The notes below the pieces were generated by a model. That model was given only the letters and a program-made list of their open reading frames with translations, did not search any database and was not told where the DNA came from. The translations under genes were made by a program, and so were the position numbers. Positions 11,491 to 22,399 of a DNA stretch of 64,000 bases are shown here, piece by piece. Numbering within the stretch: position 1 is the stretch's first letter; every line of letters begins with the position of its first letter. This DNA comes from Dromiciops gliroides (lineage: Eukaryota > Chordata > Mammalia > Microbiotheria > Microbiotheriidae), in NCBI RefSeq assembly GCF_019393635.1, contig NC_057866.1:186001-250000 (forward strand). The letters are read 5' to 3'.

Positions 11491-12067
11491 ACACCTTCTT
11501 TCAGCTTCCCAAAGACTTGCTCACCCAAATATGGACACTGGAAATGATGTTTGCCAAGAAAGAGAACTGAACTCAGAGGCAATGCCTTTTTCCTGCCCAG
11601 AACTGCTTCAGAGACTCTGAACACACTGACCCAACCCATAAAGAACAAACACGCTGCTGGCCAACTGCCAACTGAGCCAGTGGAGAAAGGGAGGGCTGGA
11701 AGCACTCTGCTGTTGGGTTCAGCCCATCTCCCAGAGCAGGGCCAGGAGCGATCCTAACAAGACCGCAGGGGATCAGTGCCTAGGATGTTATGAGGTTACT
11801 GTTCCATATATCCAAGGCAACGATAGCAGAGATTGTGCAAGGGACAGGCACTCGGCAGGTCATCAAGCCTGTGGGTAGCTGCACACAACAGCTTCAGCTC
11901 AGAGTAGGCTTGTTTTGACTCTGCCCAGAGTATTCTGGATGGAGACAACAGCTCATTTGGTTTGCAGATAAGCTCATGTTTAGAATGAAGCTACAGTTTT
12001 TACAGAAGTCTATTGATATGGAACCAGGAAAAGCAAAAACCAGAATCTCCCCCTGAATTATTGGTTA
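11491..12067. other. Non-coding stretch, nothing recognised
   Basis: A GC-balanced segment with no coding or repeat assignment that I can defend. Confidence 0.35.
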
Positions 12068-12077
12068 TTAATAATGA

Positions 12078-12081
<4 letters not shown>

Positions 12082-12147
<66 letters not shown>

Positions 12148-12281
12148 GCAGGACAATGAGGGCTAAGTGGCTTGCCCAGGGTTACATAGCTAATAAGTGT
12201 CAAGTATCTGAGGCTGGATTTGAACTCAGGTCCTCCTGAATCCAGGGCTGATGCTTTATCCACTGTGCCACCTAGCTGCCT
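12082..12281 (-). mobile_element. Main SINE, minus, with (CT)n in place of its tail
   Basis: The CORE block and head (ending CTAGCTGCCTC) are preceded by a pure (CT)n tract at about 12082-12143 where the T-tail should be. TAATAATGATCTT at 12069-12081 and TAATAATCATTTT at 12283-12295 look like the TSD. Confidence 0.85.
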
Positions 12282-12295
12282 CTAATAATCATTTT

Positions 12296-12646
12296 TTGCA
12301 GGGGGAAATGACAAATATTGGAGGGGATATGGAAAAATTGGGACACTAATGCATGGCTGGTAGAACTATGAACTAATCCAACCATGGAGGGTGATCTGGA
12401 ATTCGACCCAGAGAGCCGTAAAACCATGTATACCCCTTGACCTAGCAATAGCACTGTTAGGTCTGTTTCCCAAGGTGATTGGGGAAAAAGAAAAAGAACC
12501 TCTATGTTCTAAACTATTGATAGCGGCTCTCTTTGCAGCAGCAAAGAATTGGAAATTGAGGGGATGCCCATCCATTAGGGATTGACTGAACAAGTCATGG
12601 TGTATGATTGTGATGGGACACTACTGTGCTTTAAGAAATAATGAGG
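12296..12646 (+). mobile_element. L1 ORF2 fragment, plus
   Basis: Older copy of the L1 ORF2 C-terminus; PLDLAIALLGLFPK and AAKNWKLRGCPSI are readable around 12440-12580. It contains indels, and its left edge abuts the SINE. Confidence 0.8.
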
Positions 12647-12647
12647 A

Positions 12648-12808
12648 AGGGGCAGCTAGGTGGTGCAGTGGATAAAGCACCAGCCCTGGATTCAGGAGGA
12701 CCTGAGTTTAAATCCAGCCTCAGACACTTGTCACTTACTAGCTGTGTGACCCTGGGCAAGTCACTTAACCCTCATTGCCCTGCAAAGAGAGAGAGAGAGA
12801 GAGAGAGA
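12648..12808 (+). mobile_element. Main SINE, plus, with (GA)n tail
   Basis: Full head and CORE block, then CCCTGCAAAG followed by about twelve GA units instead of plain A. Confidence 0.88.
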
Positions 12809-13123
12809 ACATGAATTGACTCCAGACTCTTTTGGGGACTGACTCAAGGCACAGACTTTGGAAGGTAGTCATGGAGGCAAAGCCTGCATCTCCACCTTCC
12901 CCTAATCTCCAGTTCTCCCCTCTGGAGACTTCAGGCCATTTCTCCTTGGATGAAATCAGGGCCCCAGACCCCCTCTCACTGACATCTCAAGGGCTCACTT
13001 ACTTTTGTGCATCTTTTACCCTATAGAACTCCCCCAATTTCTGTCTGTTCTCTGCTTAGATCAATGGGTCTCGTTGCCATCCACTATTTGTGATGGGATT
13101 CTGTGTAACTGTCATTCTTACAG

Positions 13124-13222
13124 ATCTATGTTTGAATGATCCTCCCCCCCTTAAGAAATGGTGGCCAGGGAAGCAGCTTGAACCTAAAAGCTATACTCCA
13201 GATGAGCCAAATGAATACACAG
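13124..13222 (+). CDS. Candidate single internal exon, unknown gene
   Basis: A 99 bp segment lies between TTCTTACAG and GTATCC, so both splice sites fit the consensus. The reading frame is open across it; the exon starts after one base of a codon and ends with one base of the next (phase 1-1), so it could be spliced in without a shift. The peptide is rich in Pro, Lys and Trp, for example PPPLKKWWPGKQ followed by YTPDEPNEYT. I do not recognise it, and no partner exon was found within several kilobases. It may be a real exon of a gene extending outside the window, or a chance open frame. Confidence 0.25.
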
Positions 13223-13924
13223 GTATCCTTATCTCTCATGGTGCCCTCTCTGGCTCCCCTCAGTGCAGGGAGAGGGGCAGTGAGTTCCCAGACATATCTG
13301 TCCACACTGCCTGCCTCCATGGTGAGATATCTCATGTTGATAAATGCATCTTTCCTGGGCTACACAGCCCTAGGTGTAAAATCATGGTGTGAGATTGAGT
13401 GAGTGATGTATAAAATCTCTCCCAGTCCTAATTCCAACTTATACCTGTTAGCCAAGAGGCCAGAGAACACACAGGACCCAAAGCCCAGAAGGAGAAGAGG
13501 CCAGGTCATTTGCTCCAGGAGAACGACTGAGGAATTAGCAGATGGCAGACCCAAACCTAGAAGGGACCGCGAGGTTGACACAGGAGGAAACTGAGGCCCA
13601 GGAAGGGGTCACAAGTAGTGAGGGTCAGAGGGGCGATTGGAAGCCAAAGTGCCCTGTACAGCACTCCCTCTGACTGCGGGGCTTGTGCAGGCAGGCAGAG
13701 TCAAGGGCAGGATTTGAACTCCAGTCTTCTGTTTCAAGATCCAGGGCTCTTTTCTATTAGTCCAATGGGGATCCTGTCCATTATGCTTTCCCACCTCGCT
13801 TTTGCCTAGATGATTCCCTGTGCCTGTGTCTCCCTCTCCCTCCTTTGGCCCCCCACCCTTCAGCTCAAGACTAGGGTCAGGGGCACTTCCTCCAGGAAGC
13901 CTTCACACATGCATGCACTCTCTA
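13223..13924. other. Non-coding stretch with a MIR-like fragment
   Basis: GACACAGGAGGAAACTGAGG.. to GGATTTGAACTCCAGTC at about 13575-13735 resembles an old MIR/CORE-SINE in minus orientation. Nothing else was recognised. Confidence 0.4.
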
Positions 13925-14151
13925 GCACATGCATACTCACACATCACACACTCACATACACACCACACCCATATACACACACTCAAACATACACACGCCA
14001 CACACACACACTCCTAAGAACCCCTATCGTATCCCAACCCCCCACCTCAAACCTTCTCTAATTTCCCCCATAACAAATATATACACACCACACACATACA
14101 CACACCACACATACCACACATACATATACACACACTCACACCACACACATA
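13925..14151 (+). repeat. CA-rich simple repeat
   Basis: Imperfect CACA/CATACA units in two blocks, about 13925-14015 and 14080-14150. Thr/His-rich open frames here come only from the repeat. Confidence 0.88.
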
Positions 14152-14156
14152 TATAC

Positions 14157-14626
14157 TGTGAGAAATGGGTAGTTGTCTCCTCTCAATGTGGATATAACAG
14201 TCAGTCATACTCCCCTGACCTGTTTGTAGGACAAAGGTCTCAGATCCCCTCCTCCCCCTCAGGTTAGCAAGGTCACATGGTTCAAGGAGCCCTGGTCTCA
14301 ATTAGGTCCTCTCCAGAGTTCTGTCCATATTAGGAAGTATAAGGTCCACTCCCGAGTTATGCCCATACAAGGAAGAGGGGTGGGAATACTGCGTTCGATT
14401 AGCTAGTTTTTGCGTGTAGATTGTAACCCTGACCAGTGATGAAAAAGGGGAAGGTCCATTTGTGTTAGGGACTAGGGTATAAAACAGGGCCTGCGAGCCC
14501 CCTTTCGGGGCACCCACTAGCTGCACACTAGGGTGCCTCCTTCTCATGAGAAGAAAACAAAGCCTTTGTCACCTCGATGCTGAGTTCCTGAGAATGATTG
14601 AGAAGAGGATGGATTTTTCCCTCACA
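14157..14626 (+). mobile_element. Solo LTR (ERV), plus, with 5 bp TSD
   Basis: Begins TGTGAGAAA and ends CCCTCACA, giving near-complementary termini. TATAAAA occurs near 14478. The flanks are TATAC at 14152-14156 and 14627-14631, a 5 bp TSD. It is related to the LTR at 34208-34723 through GATTAGCTAGTTT and AGATTGTAA. No internal viral region remains, so it probably arose by LTR-LTR recombination. Confidence 0.75.
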
Positions 14627-14631
14627 TATAC

Positions 14632-14983
14632 ACACCACATGCTCATACATTCATACACATGCACGCACACACATCCCTTCTATGCCCTTGGGTTTGTGGG
14701 ATTGAACCTAAGGAAGTGGAAGTTGGTCTAAGGCCACAACACTAGTAAATGGCAGAGGCAGGATTTGAATCTGGGGCTTCCTGCCCCCCCTTCCCTAAGT
14801 CAGGCTGGTTTCCTCAATACCCTGTTTGCCTGGGTATGTAGTGATTGAAAGAGAGTGAACTGAACTACAAAGTCCAGAGGTAGGGATGTGAGAGAAATTG
14901 GGACATGAGGAGGAGGAAGAGGAGGAGGAGGAGCTAACTCCCAGAGCTGGGGAGGGGGGGGGGAACATTGAGTCCAATCCTCC
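14632..14983. other. Non-coding spacer with a MIR-like piece
   Basis: CAGAGGCAGGATTTGAATCTGGG near 14750-14780 looks like an old MIR in minus orientation. A (GAG)n patch lies at about 14910-14935. Confidence 0.4.
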
Positions 14984-15463
14984 TGTTAGGGGGGAAATTG
15001 TGGGGGGTTGGGGGAGGGAGAGGGGTCCTTAGGACTTCCTCTTTAAAGAATTACACTCTCTTGCACACAAATGCAACTAGAATAAAATCGTAGGTGCTAG
15101 GGAAAGGAAACCAAGAGAGAAATGAGAAATTCTAGGACTTCTCATGGGGAGAAGGCATAGCACAGAGTGTGACTCTGAAATACCAATCTCCTCGAGCAGG
15201 AGCCGGGCAGATACTTTTATAGCGGTCCAATGGGGTGACCGTCTGACTGTGGAAAGTTCCCCTATTGGGGGAGGACCATCCCCCACTAGTGGTGGTGGTG
15301 GGGGGGGAGTTGGGTGAGGGGCAGCTCTGGACTTCTCAAGCCATCTCTCTGCTCCTCAGGCCACAAAGGCAGCAGTGACACCCAATCGCATTCCCCTGAG
15401 GGATGGGGGAGCCCCGTTAGGTGTGTCTGTCCCTTGGTTTAGCCTCTTAAGGAGAAGGTTCTG
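14984..15463 (-). mobile_element. LTR copy 1 (ERV), minus, truncated
   Basis: Starts TGTTAGGGGGGAAA. Shares TCCTTAGGA(A/C)TTCCTCTTTAAAG and GGAGGACCATCCCCCACT with the next two LTRs. It stops at GGAGAAGGTTCTG, lacking the last roughly 60 bp that the other copies have. Confidence 0.75.
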
Positions 15464-16123
15464 ATATGGTGGGAAATGGGGTATGGGTTGGGGTTCTTAG
15501 GAATTCCTCTTTAAAGAATTACACCCTCTTTCTTGCACACAAAAGTAGTTAGAATAAGGTGATAGTTTATTTAGGAGCAAGGGAAGGGAGGAGTGGGGGG
15601 AGGGAAACCATGAAAGAAATCCTTGGACTTTTCATGGGGAGATTGGCATAAAGCACATGGCTCAGAGGTACCAAATCTCCATGAACAGGAAACTGGAAAG
15701 TACTTTTATAGAGGTCTGATGGGGGTGGACCATCTGCCTGTGGAAAGTTCCTTTAGTGAGGGTGGACCATCCCCCACTGGTGGTAGCTGGGGGAATTGGG
15801 TGAGGAGTGGAGGACCATCCCCCACTGGTAGTGACTAGAGGAATTGGGCGAGGGGTGGCTCCCTCTTCAGGACACAAAGGCCGCAGCCACACCCAAATTT
15901 ATCTCCCCAGGGTAAGGGGACCAGAATGAAGGGTAGGAATCCGAAGCTAGCTCAGTCCGATTTGGTTCAGCTTATCTCTCTAGGCGTTATCTGTCCTCTG
16001 GTTTAGTTTCTCAAGGAGAAGTTTCCTTGATGTGCCCCAGAGAACTTCTGGGGTGCTCTGCGCCCCATGACAGTTCCTTGATATACCCTCAGAGAACTTC
16101 TGGGATATGCTAGGCCCATAACA
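15464..16123 (-). mobile_element. LTR copy 2 (ERV), minus, fused to copy 1
   Basis: Begins directly at the break of copy 1 (ATGGTGGGAAATGG), carries TTTATT near 15567, and ends TAGGCCCATAACA. It holds two internal duplications: the GGACCATCCCCCACTGGT block occurs at about 15735-15785 and 15808-15830, and the terminal TTCCTTGAT..GAACTTCTGGG segment occurs twice at 16021-16123. Confidence 0.75.
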
Positions 16124-16735
16124 CCTCCCATTTGACAAGAGGAGGAAACTAAGGTTCAGAGAAGTCACATGGTTCAAAATCGTCAGAGGTGAGATTTGAA
16201 CCCTGATCCCTGATTCCAAGACCAGGCCCCCACTTCTGAGATCATGGGACCCTCTTCTCTCTCCACAGACTTCTGGGGGAAAGGAATTGCTGGGTCCCTA
16301 AAAAATCTGAGTGTCAGTTTTAGGGACTCTGGGTGTTCCCTGCACCTGGCCCAGAAGAGATCTGAACTTGAATCTAGAGGCTGGTTTCTGACATTCACTC
16401 AGGTTTGCGGCCTCCTCCCCGGTTCACTCGAGTTCCTGGAGTTGGAGTCCAAGGGGAGGGGCCATTTCTGGGAAATGATTGTTTACATGTTTTAGGAAGG
16501 GGGCAGGCCCAGCAACTAGGCCAAGCTGCGGAGAAAGTGGCCAAGTGCCTCCCACATCCGGTTTGGGGGGAGGGGATGGGGTAATGGAGAGGAGAGAAAG
16601 TCCAAGCCCAAGTAGGCCCGCCCCCTCTCCCCCCACCCCCAGGCTCTCTAGGGCCTTGCCCTCTGTCCTGAACGTTTTAGGGGGAGGGGCCTCACTTGTA
16701 GCCATCCCCTGGCAGGATTGGGAGACTTTTCAAAC
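16124..16735. other. Non-coding stretch between LTRs
   Basis: An old MIR-like segment (GAGGAAACTAAGG..GAGATTTGAACCC) lies at about 16138-16205. The rest is G-rich with no recognised gene. Confidence 0.4.
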
Positions 16736-17326
16736 TTATGGGGAAATAGGTGGGGGTCTGGGGATAGGGGTTTGGGGTAGGGGTCCTTAGGAATTCCTCT
16801 TTAAAGAATTACATCCTCTTCTGCACAAATCCAATTAGAATAAAATAATAGTTTATTTAGGGTACTAGGGAAAGGAAACCAAGAGAGAAATCCTTGGACT
16901 TCTTCTCATGGGGAGAAAGGCATGGCACAGAGGCATGGTTCTCTGAGATACCAATCTCCTCGAGCAGAAGACAGGCAGATACTTTTATAGAGGATCTGAT
17001 GGGGGTGATCGTCTGACTGTGGAAAGTTCCCTTATTGGGGGAGGACCATCCCCCACTGGTGGTGGCTGGGGGAATTGGGTGAGGGGCAGCTCTGGACCTC
17101 TCAAGCCATCTCTCTGCTCCTCCGGCCACAAAGGCAGCAGCCAAACCTAATCTTATCTCCCCAGGGGTGGGGGAGACTGGAATGAAGGGTGGTGGTCCTG
17201 GGGCTAGCTCAGTCCTGATCCAGTGCCACTTATCTCTTTAGGTGTGTCTGTCCTTTGGTTTAGTTGCTCAAGGAGAAGGTTCTTTGATGTACCCCAGAAA
17301 ACTTCTGGGGTGCTAGGCCCATAACA
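16736..17326 (-). mobile_element. LTR copy 3 (ERV), minus, most complete
   Basis: Runs from TTATGGGGAAA to GGCCCATAACA, with TTTATT near 16852 as minus-strand poly(A) signal. It aligns along its length with copies 1 and 2. Used here as the reference for the group. Confidence 0.75.
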
Positions 17327-17370
17327 CTGGCATGAGCTGCCCCCCAGGTCTAGAATGTTGTTTGTCCTTC

Positions 17371-17519
17371 AATGACATCAGGGTGATGTCACGACTTTGC
17401 AGTGAATTGGAATTAAGGGAGGGAGGGCTGTGGAAGGTCACCAACCTCACTTTCTCCTCCAGAGTCATCTGGGTCCTGTGGCAAGATAGACATCAAAATG
17501 ACTGGAGATGGCCCCAGAT
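17371..17519 (-). mobile_element. 3' fragment of a marsupial LINE-like repeat, minus
   Basis: CATCAGGGTGATGTCACGAC and CCTCCAGAGTCATCTGGGTC are the reverse complement of the repeat seen in plus orientation at 57860-58350. It is probably the 3' region of the RTE-like family. Confidence 0.55.
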
Positions 17520-17632
17520 ATGTAAGGCAATCAGGGTTAAGTGACTTGCCCAGGGTCAATCTGAGGTGAGATTTGAACTCAGGTCCTCCTGACTCCAGCG
17601 CCAGTGCTCTAGCCACAGCTGCCTAGCTGCCC
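17520..17632 (-). mobile_element. Main SINE, minus, deleted internally
   Basis: GGTTAAGTGACTTGCCCAGGGTCA is followed directly by CTGAGGTGAGATTTGAACTC, so about 25 bp of the CORE region are missing. The head ends CTAGCTGCCCC. Confidence 0.8.
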
Positions 17633-18014
17633 CTGGAATGTAACCCTTTTCTACTGCTTCCTCAAGGAACCCTTAGCAAAGGTGTCACCACCTCCCACTG
17701 AAGACCCTTCTCCAACCTTTCCCCAGCAATTCCCCTCCCTGATGAATAACTCATTGTTAGTTAAGTGATGGTATTCCTGGATTGGTGCAGCCCAAATGAG
17801 GGGAAAGCCCTGCTGGCCGGGGACCCAAGGTTCTGCAGGAATACACCCACCCTCCCTGTTCACGGTAGGCGATGCTCCCAGCCTTAGACTAAGGAAGGGG
17901 ATCGCCAAGGGGTCATGATAGTCAGTCACATGGTAATGAGGCGCTGGGGAAGGGACCTGGGGGGTAGTGCTGGGCAAGGAGTTTGAGGGGAAGGGCAGGC
18001 CGCCTGAGGCTGGT
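17633..18014. other. Non-coding stretch, nothing recognised
   Basis: No coding exon or repeat boundary could be supported. Confidence 0.35.
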
Positions 18015-18510
18015 GAAACAAAGGAAAAATCCTGGTCCTTGGATTTCCTCTATTAAAGAATGAAAACCCATACATGCCCTGATTAAAGACAAAAACAAGG
18101 CTTTTATTGAGCACAAAGAGGCATGGCTAACCTCCCCGAACTCCACTAAGAACAATGCTTTTATAGAGGGCAGATGGGGTGACCACCTGAAAATGGAAAG
18201 TCCCTTTTTGGGGTGGGGTGGAGAAAACCTGGGGGCTTGTTGTCATATTTCTGAGAGTTGAGGGTCCTGACCTTTTGGGGTCATCTCTGTCTCCTACCTC
18301 CAGAAGTAGACACACCTAAGTGATGTTCCTGCCATAGAATTTTCTCTCCCCTTTCTCCTTTGGTGTGTCTGTCCTGATATCTAATTGGCCAATCCAAACT
18401 TTAATAGTTCTTTGATTTTTCCATATGGCTGTCCTGTTGTCTGGTCATCTTTGGTTTTACTTCTCACAGGTGAAACTTCTGATTTATCCTATGCCCCCAT
18501 GTCAACATTA
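18015..18510 (-). mobile_element. Divergent LTR (ERV), minus
   Basis: Follows the same order of landmarks as copies 1-3: CTTGGATTTCCTCTATTAAAGAAT, TTTTATTGAGC (minus AATAAA), CTTTTATAGAGGGCAGATGGGGTGACC and GGTGTGTCTGTCC. It is a more diverged family member; the ends are approximate. Confidence 0.6.
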
Positions 18511-18635
18511 ACATATCATCTCAAAGTTATCAGCTGTGTTTTTAAAGTTAGTTCCCTAGCATCATGATTTGCTGTGATTTTTTTTTCTGTCTTACAAGTC
18601 TCCTCCAAAACTTGTCTAAGCCTAGAGACCAAGGG

Positions 18636-18831
18636 CTGGTAGCTAGGTGGTGTAGTGGATGGAGTGTTGAAAGAAAAGTTCTTCATTTGGGCTTTCCCCC
18701 AATTAAAGAGGCAAAACTCTGGACAAAGAAAATTAAAAGGAGTTTATTTTAAGTATGTCAAGGTAGAGACACGCTAACAGGCTGACAGGCTGATCCTTGA
18801 AGATTAGCAATGGCTTCAAGGAGAGAACAGC
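18636..18831 (-). mobile_element. SINE head stub followed by LTR-like fragment
   Basis: GGTAGCTAGGTGGTGTAGTGGATGG at 18640-18664 is a main-SINE head cut off after about 30 bp. TGTTGAAAGAAAAG then opens an LTR-like segment with TTTATT near 18741. Confidence 0.4.
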
Positions 18832-18833
18832 TT

Positions 18834-18945
18834 TGTTTTTTTAATAATAAACATTTTCATTTATAGTTTTAAGTTCCAAATTTTATCCCTACTTCCCTCC
18901 CTTCCCTCCCCTTTCCCTGACATGGTAAGCAATTAGACATCTGGC
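18834..18945 (-). mobile_element. L1 3' UTR fragment, minus
   Basis: TTTTTAATAATAAACATTTTC..AGTTCCAAATTTTATCCC with CCCTTCCCTCCCC matches the 3' UTR of the L1 copies at 10085 and 19163. Confidence 0.65.
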
Positions 18946-19149
18946 ACTCAAAATACGGTGCTTAAATGGACCTTGAGGATGGGTTACTAGGATACTAGAA
19001 TACTTGATGTTAGTTAACATTAGTGATGACTATTGTATTGCATTGTTTGAACCTAGCCCTGCATGACAGGGAAACTGAACCATCTCTATGTGATGCTGAC
19101 CAGAAACTCAGATCCAAAGATTGAACCAAGGATTTTTCTAACAATTGTC
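18946..19149. other. Short non-coding spacer
   Basis: Nothing recognised; it ends at the target site of the next L1. Confidence 0.3.
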
Positions 19150-19162
19150 AATCATTGTTTCT

Positions 19163-20445
19163 TTTTTTAAATTTTATTTTATTATTTTCCAGTTACATAT
19201 TACATATAAGAATAGTTTTCAACATTTGTTTTCACAAGATTTTTAGTTCCAAATTTTTCTTTTCTTCTCCCTTCCCTTCCTTCCCTCCTCCCCAAGATGG
19301 AAAACAGTCTGATATAGGTTGTATATGTATGATCACATCAAACATATTTCTACATTAGTCATCTTGTGAAAGAAGAATCAGAGCACAAAGGAAAAACCTC
19401 AAACAAGAAGGGAAAAAAAAAACAGTCCAAAAGTAGAAACAGTATGGTTCAATCTGCATTCATAATTCATAGTTCTTTTTTCTGGATGTTGAGAACATTT
19501 TCTATCATGAGTTCTTTGAAACTGTTTTGGATCATTGCACTACTGAGAAGAGCCAAGTCTCTCCCCATTGTTCATCACACAATGTTGCTGTTACTGTATA
19601 CAATGTTCTCCTGGTTCTGCTCCTCTCAGTCAACATCAGTTCATGTAAGTCCTTCCAGGTTTCTCTGAACTCCTCCTGCTCATCATTTCTTACAGCACAA
19701 TAGTATTCCATTACATTCATCTACCACAACTTGTTCAGCCATTCCCCAATTGATGGGCATTCCCTCGATTTCCAATTCTTTGTCACCACAAAGAGAGCTG
19801 CTATAAATATTTTTGTCCATATGGGTCCTTTTCCTTTTCTATGGTCTTTTTGGGATACAGACCTAGCAGTGGTACCATTGGGTCAAAGGGTATGAACAGT
19901 CCCATAGCACTTGGGGCATAGTTCCAAATTGCTCTCAAGAATGGTTGAATCAATTCACAGCTCTACCAACAATGCATTAGTGTTCCAATTTTTCCACAGC
20001 TTCTCCAACATTTATTGTTTTCCTTTTTTGTCATATTAGCCAGTCTGATAGGTGTCAGGTGGTACCTCAGAGTTGTTTTGATTATATAAATAGTTTTTCT
20101 AATGTTGAACCAGCTTTGCATTCCTAGTATAAATCCCACCTGGTCATGGGGTATTATCCTGGTGATCACTTGCTGCAATCTCCTTGCTAGTATTTTCTTT
20201 TCTTTTCTTTTTTTTTTTAAAGTGAGGCAATTGGGGTTAAGTGACTTGCCCAGAGTCACACAGCTAGCAAGTGTTAAGTGTCTAAGGCCGGATTTGAACT
20301 CAGGTACTCCTGACTCCAGGGCCAGTGCTTTATCCACTGCGCCACCTAGCTGCCCCTCCTTGCTAGTATTTTATTTCAGATTTTTGCATCGATATTCATT
20401 AGGGAAATTGGTCTCTAATTTTCTTTCTCTGTTTTGGCTCTGCCT
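19163..20445 (-). mobile_element. 5'-truncated L1, minus, with nested SINE
   Basis: The 3' UTR lies at left (19163-19380) and the ORF2 C-terminus reads leftward on the minus strand with YCAVRNDEQEEFRETWKDLH at about 19645-19705. Other ORF2 blocks follow up to LASIFF and DQVGFI beyond the nested SINE. Flanked by a perfect 13 bp TSD AATCATTGTTTCT at 19150-19162 and 20446-20458. Confidence 0.92.
20197..20356 (-). mobile_element. Main SINE, minus, inside the L1
   Basis: Perfect 16 bp TSD TCCTTGCTAGTATTTT at 20181-20196 and 20357-20372; full head. Confidence 0.95.
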
Positions 20446-20458
20446 AATCATTGTTTCT

Positions 20459-21613
20459 AAGGGCCCCTACCAGGTCCTTATGACCATTCCCGCAGCTGCC
20501 AGACTTGTGGGTGTGGACTCCCAGATCAGCTGAAGAAGCCCCTACTCCCAAGTGGATGGCAGAATATGTCTCATGTAGTTATCTCATCCCTAGATTTCTT
20601 TTCTTGGGCAATAGGTGTTATTCTCAGGACAGCTTGAAAGAAGGTTCTTCTTCTCTGGTTCCAAATCTAGAAGTTCCTAGATAATTCTGACTTAATATAA
20701 TTTAGTACAATCACTTTCTTTACCATTATCAATACAATTATGTGTAAAATCTTTACTCCTTCATTAATAAATCCTTAATCCAATAAAACCTGAATTTCCA
20801 TGACCGATAAATTTGGAAGCCAATCATATAAATCTGTGTATAGTTCTCAGAGGAAACAGTCTAATCCTGTTGCCTTCTCACTATTTCATTTAATTAGAAA
20901 ATTTTCACATTACATCTTTGTCTTATTACTTTGTCTACTCACTTCCACCTTAGGAGGATATCATCCCTATACTATAATTTGACCACAAACACAGGTTAAA
21001 ATTATAAGATGTTCATATTTGCATCCTATAATAGTAACTCAGAGATGTTCCAGCATCAATCTATTATTTAATAGATTTAGCATTATACTTACAAAACTTC
21101 TGGCTATAGAAATTTGCTATGAAAGGGGAAAAAGAGGAACATAGTTATACCGATGTCATGTCATAACAGGGAAAAAAACTCCCTTAGCTTTGCTTGATTC
21201 CAGGCATGAGTCCTATCTGACAGCCAATCATGCAGTCACGGGCTGTTAAAAAGCAAGGCTCAGAAATAACCAGGTGGCGATTTTCCTTTTTAGAAAGGAA
21301 ATAGGACAATGGGGAAATCAAGTCAAGAGGATGCTACTTTGGGCCAGGCCAGAGCCATCCCCAAACCTTTTCCCAGGCAGAGACATCCCCCTTCGGCAGT
21401 TCCTAGACTGCAGCATGGGCCATTCTCTACTATTGGCTTCGTGACAATACAGACAACTATCCCAGTAATCAAACCTCAACACAATAGTAAATTACAGTCC
21501 CAGGAATTTTCACCTTAAATAGCAAAATTTCAATAACCACTACTCAGAGTTTGAATATCTTTCCTGTTATTTCCCTAACAGTTAACATTTCATTTATCCT
21601 TTACTTATAAATT
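20459..21613. other. Non-coding, AT-rich, nothing named
   Basis: No open frame with family resemblance. Could be decayed ERV or unique sequence. Confidence 0.35.
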
Positions 21614-21626
21614 AAAACTACCCATA

Positions 21627-22140
21627 TGATACCCATCAGTTGGGGAATGGCTAAACAAGCTATGGTATATGATTGTAATGGAATATTATTGTGCTATAAG
21701 AAAGGACAAGCAAGATGGTTTCAGAAAGGCTTGGGAAGATTTATGTGAACCAATTCATAGTGAACAGAACCAGGAGAATGCCATGCACAGTGACAGCAAT
21801 ATTGTTCAATGAAGAAATGTGCATGACAAATTTTCTCAGCAATAAAATGACCCAAGAAAATCCCAAAGGACCAATGATGAAGCCAACTATCCACCTGTAG
21901 AGGAAGAACTGATATTGACAGAACACAGACTGAAGCCTGCTATTTTTCCCTTTCTTTCTTTCATTGTTTTTCTTTTATTCGAGTCTTCTTATATAAAATG
22001 ACTAACATGTTAATGTTTTATATAATTGTACATGTATAACCTATATCTGATTGCTTACTGCCTCAGGGAGGGGGTAGGGGAGATGGGAAGGAGGGATAGA
22101 ATTTGGAAATCAAAACTTTAAATAAAAATGTTTGTTAAAA
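21627..22140 (+). mobile_element. 5'-truncated L1 3' end, plus, older subfamily
   Basis: Starts TGATACCCATCAGTTGGGGAATGG; the ORF2 end diverges from the copy at 6462. Ends AAATAAAAATGTTTG and an A-tail. Perfect 13 bp TSD AAAACTACCCATA at 21614-21626 and 22141-22153. Confidence 0.9.
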
Positions 22141-22219
22141 AAAACTACCCATAATCTGGGGCTTCAGACATATAGAAAATACCTTCTATTTGACTCATTG
22201 TTAATATGCTTTAGCTTCA

Positions 22220-22388
22220 GGGCAGCTAGGTGGTGCAGTGGATAGACCACAGGCCCTGGATTCAGGAGGACCTGAGTTCAAATGCAGCCACAGACACTTG
22301 ACATTCATTAGCTGTGTGACCCTGGGCAAGTCACTTTAACCCTCATGACCCAGCCAAAAAAAAAAATTAAAAAAAAAATATATATATA
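22220..22388 (+). mobile_element. Main SINE, plus
   Basis: Tail (A)n TT (A)n (TA)n. Perfect 11 bp TSD CTTTAGCTTCA at 22209-22219 and 22389-22399. Confidence 0.93.
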
Positions 22389-22399
22389 CTTTAGCTTCA

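Noticed and set aside
13925..14151. CRISPR-like or tandem array
   Set aside because: Simple CA repeat in a eukaryotic genome, with no unique spacers.
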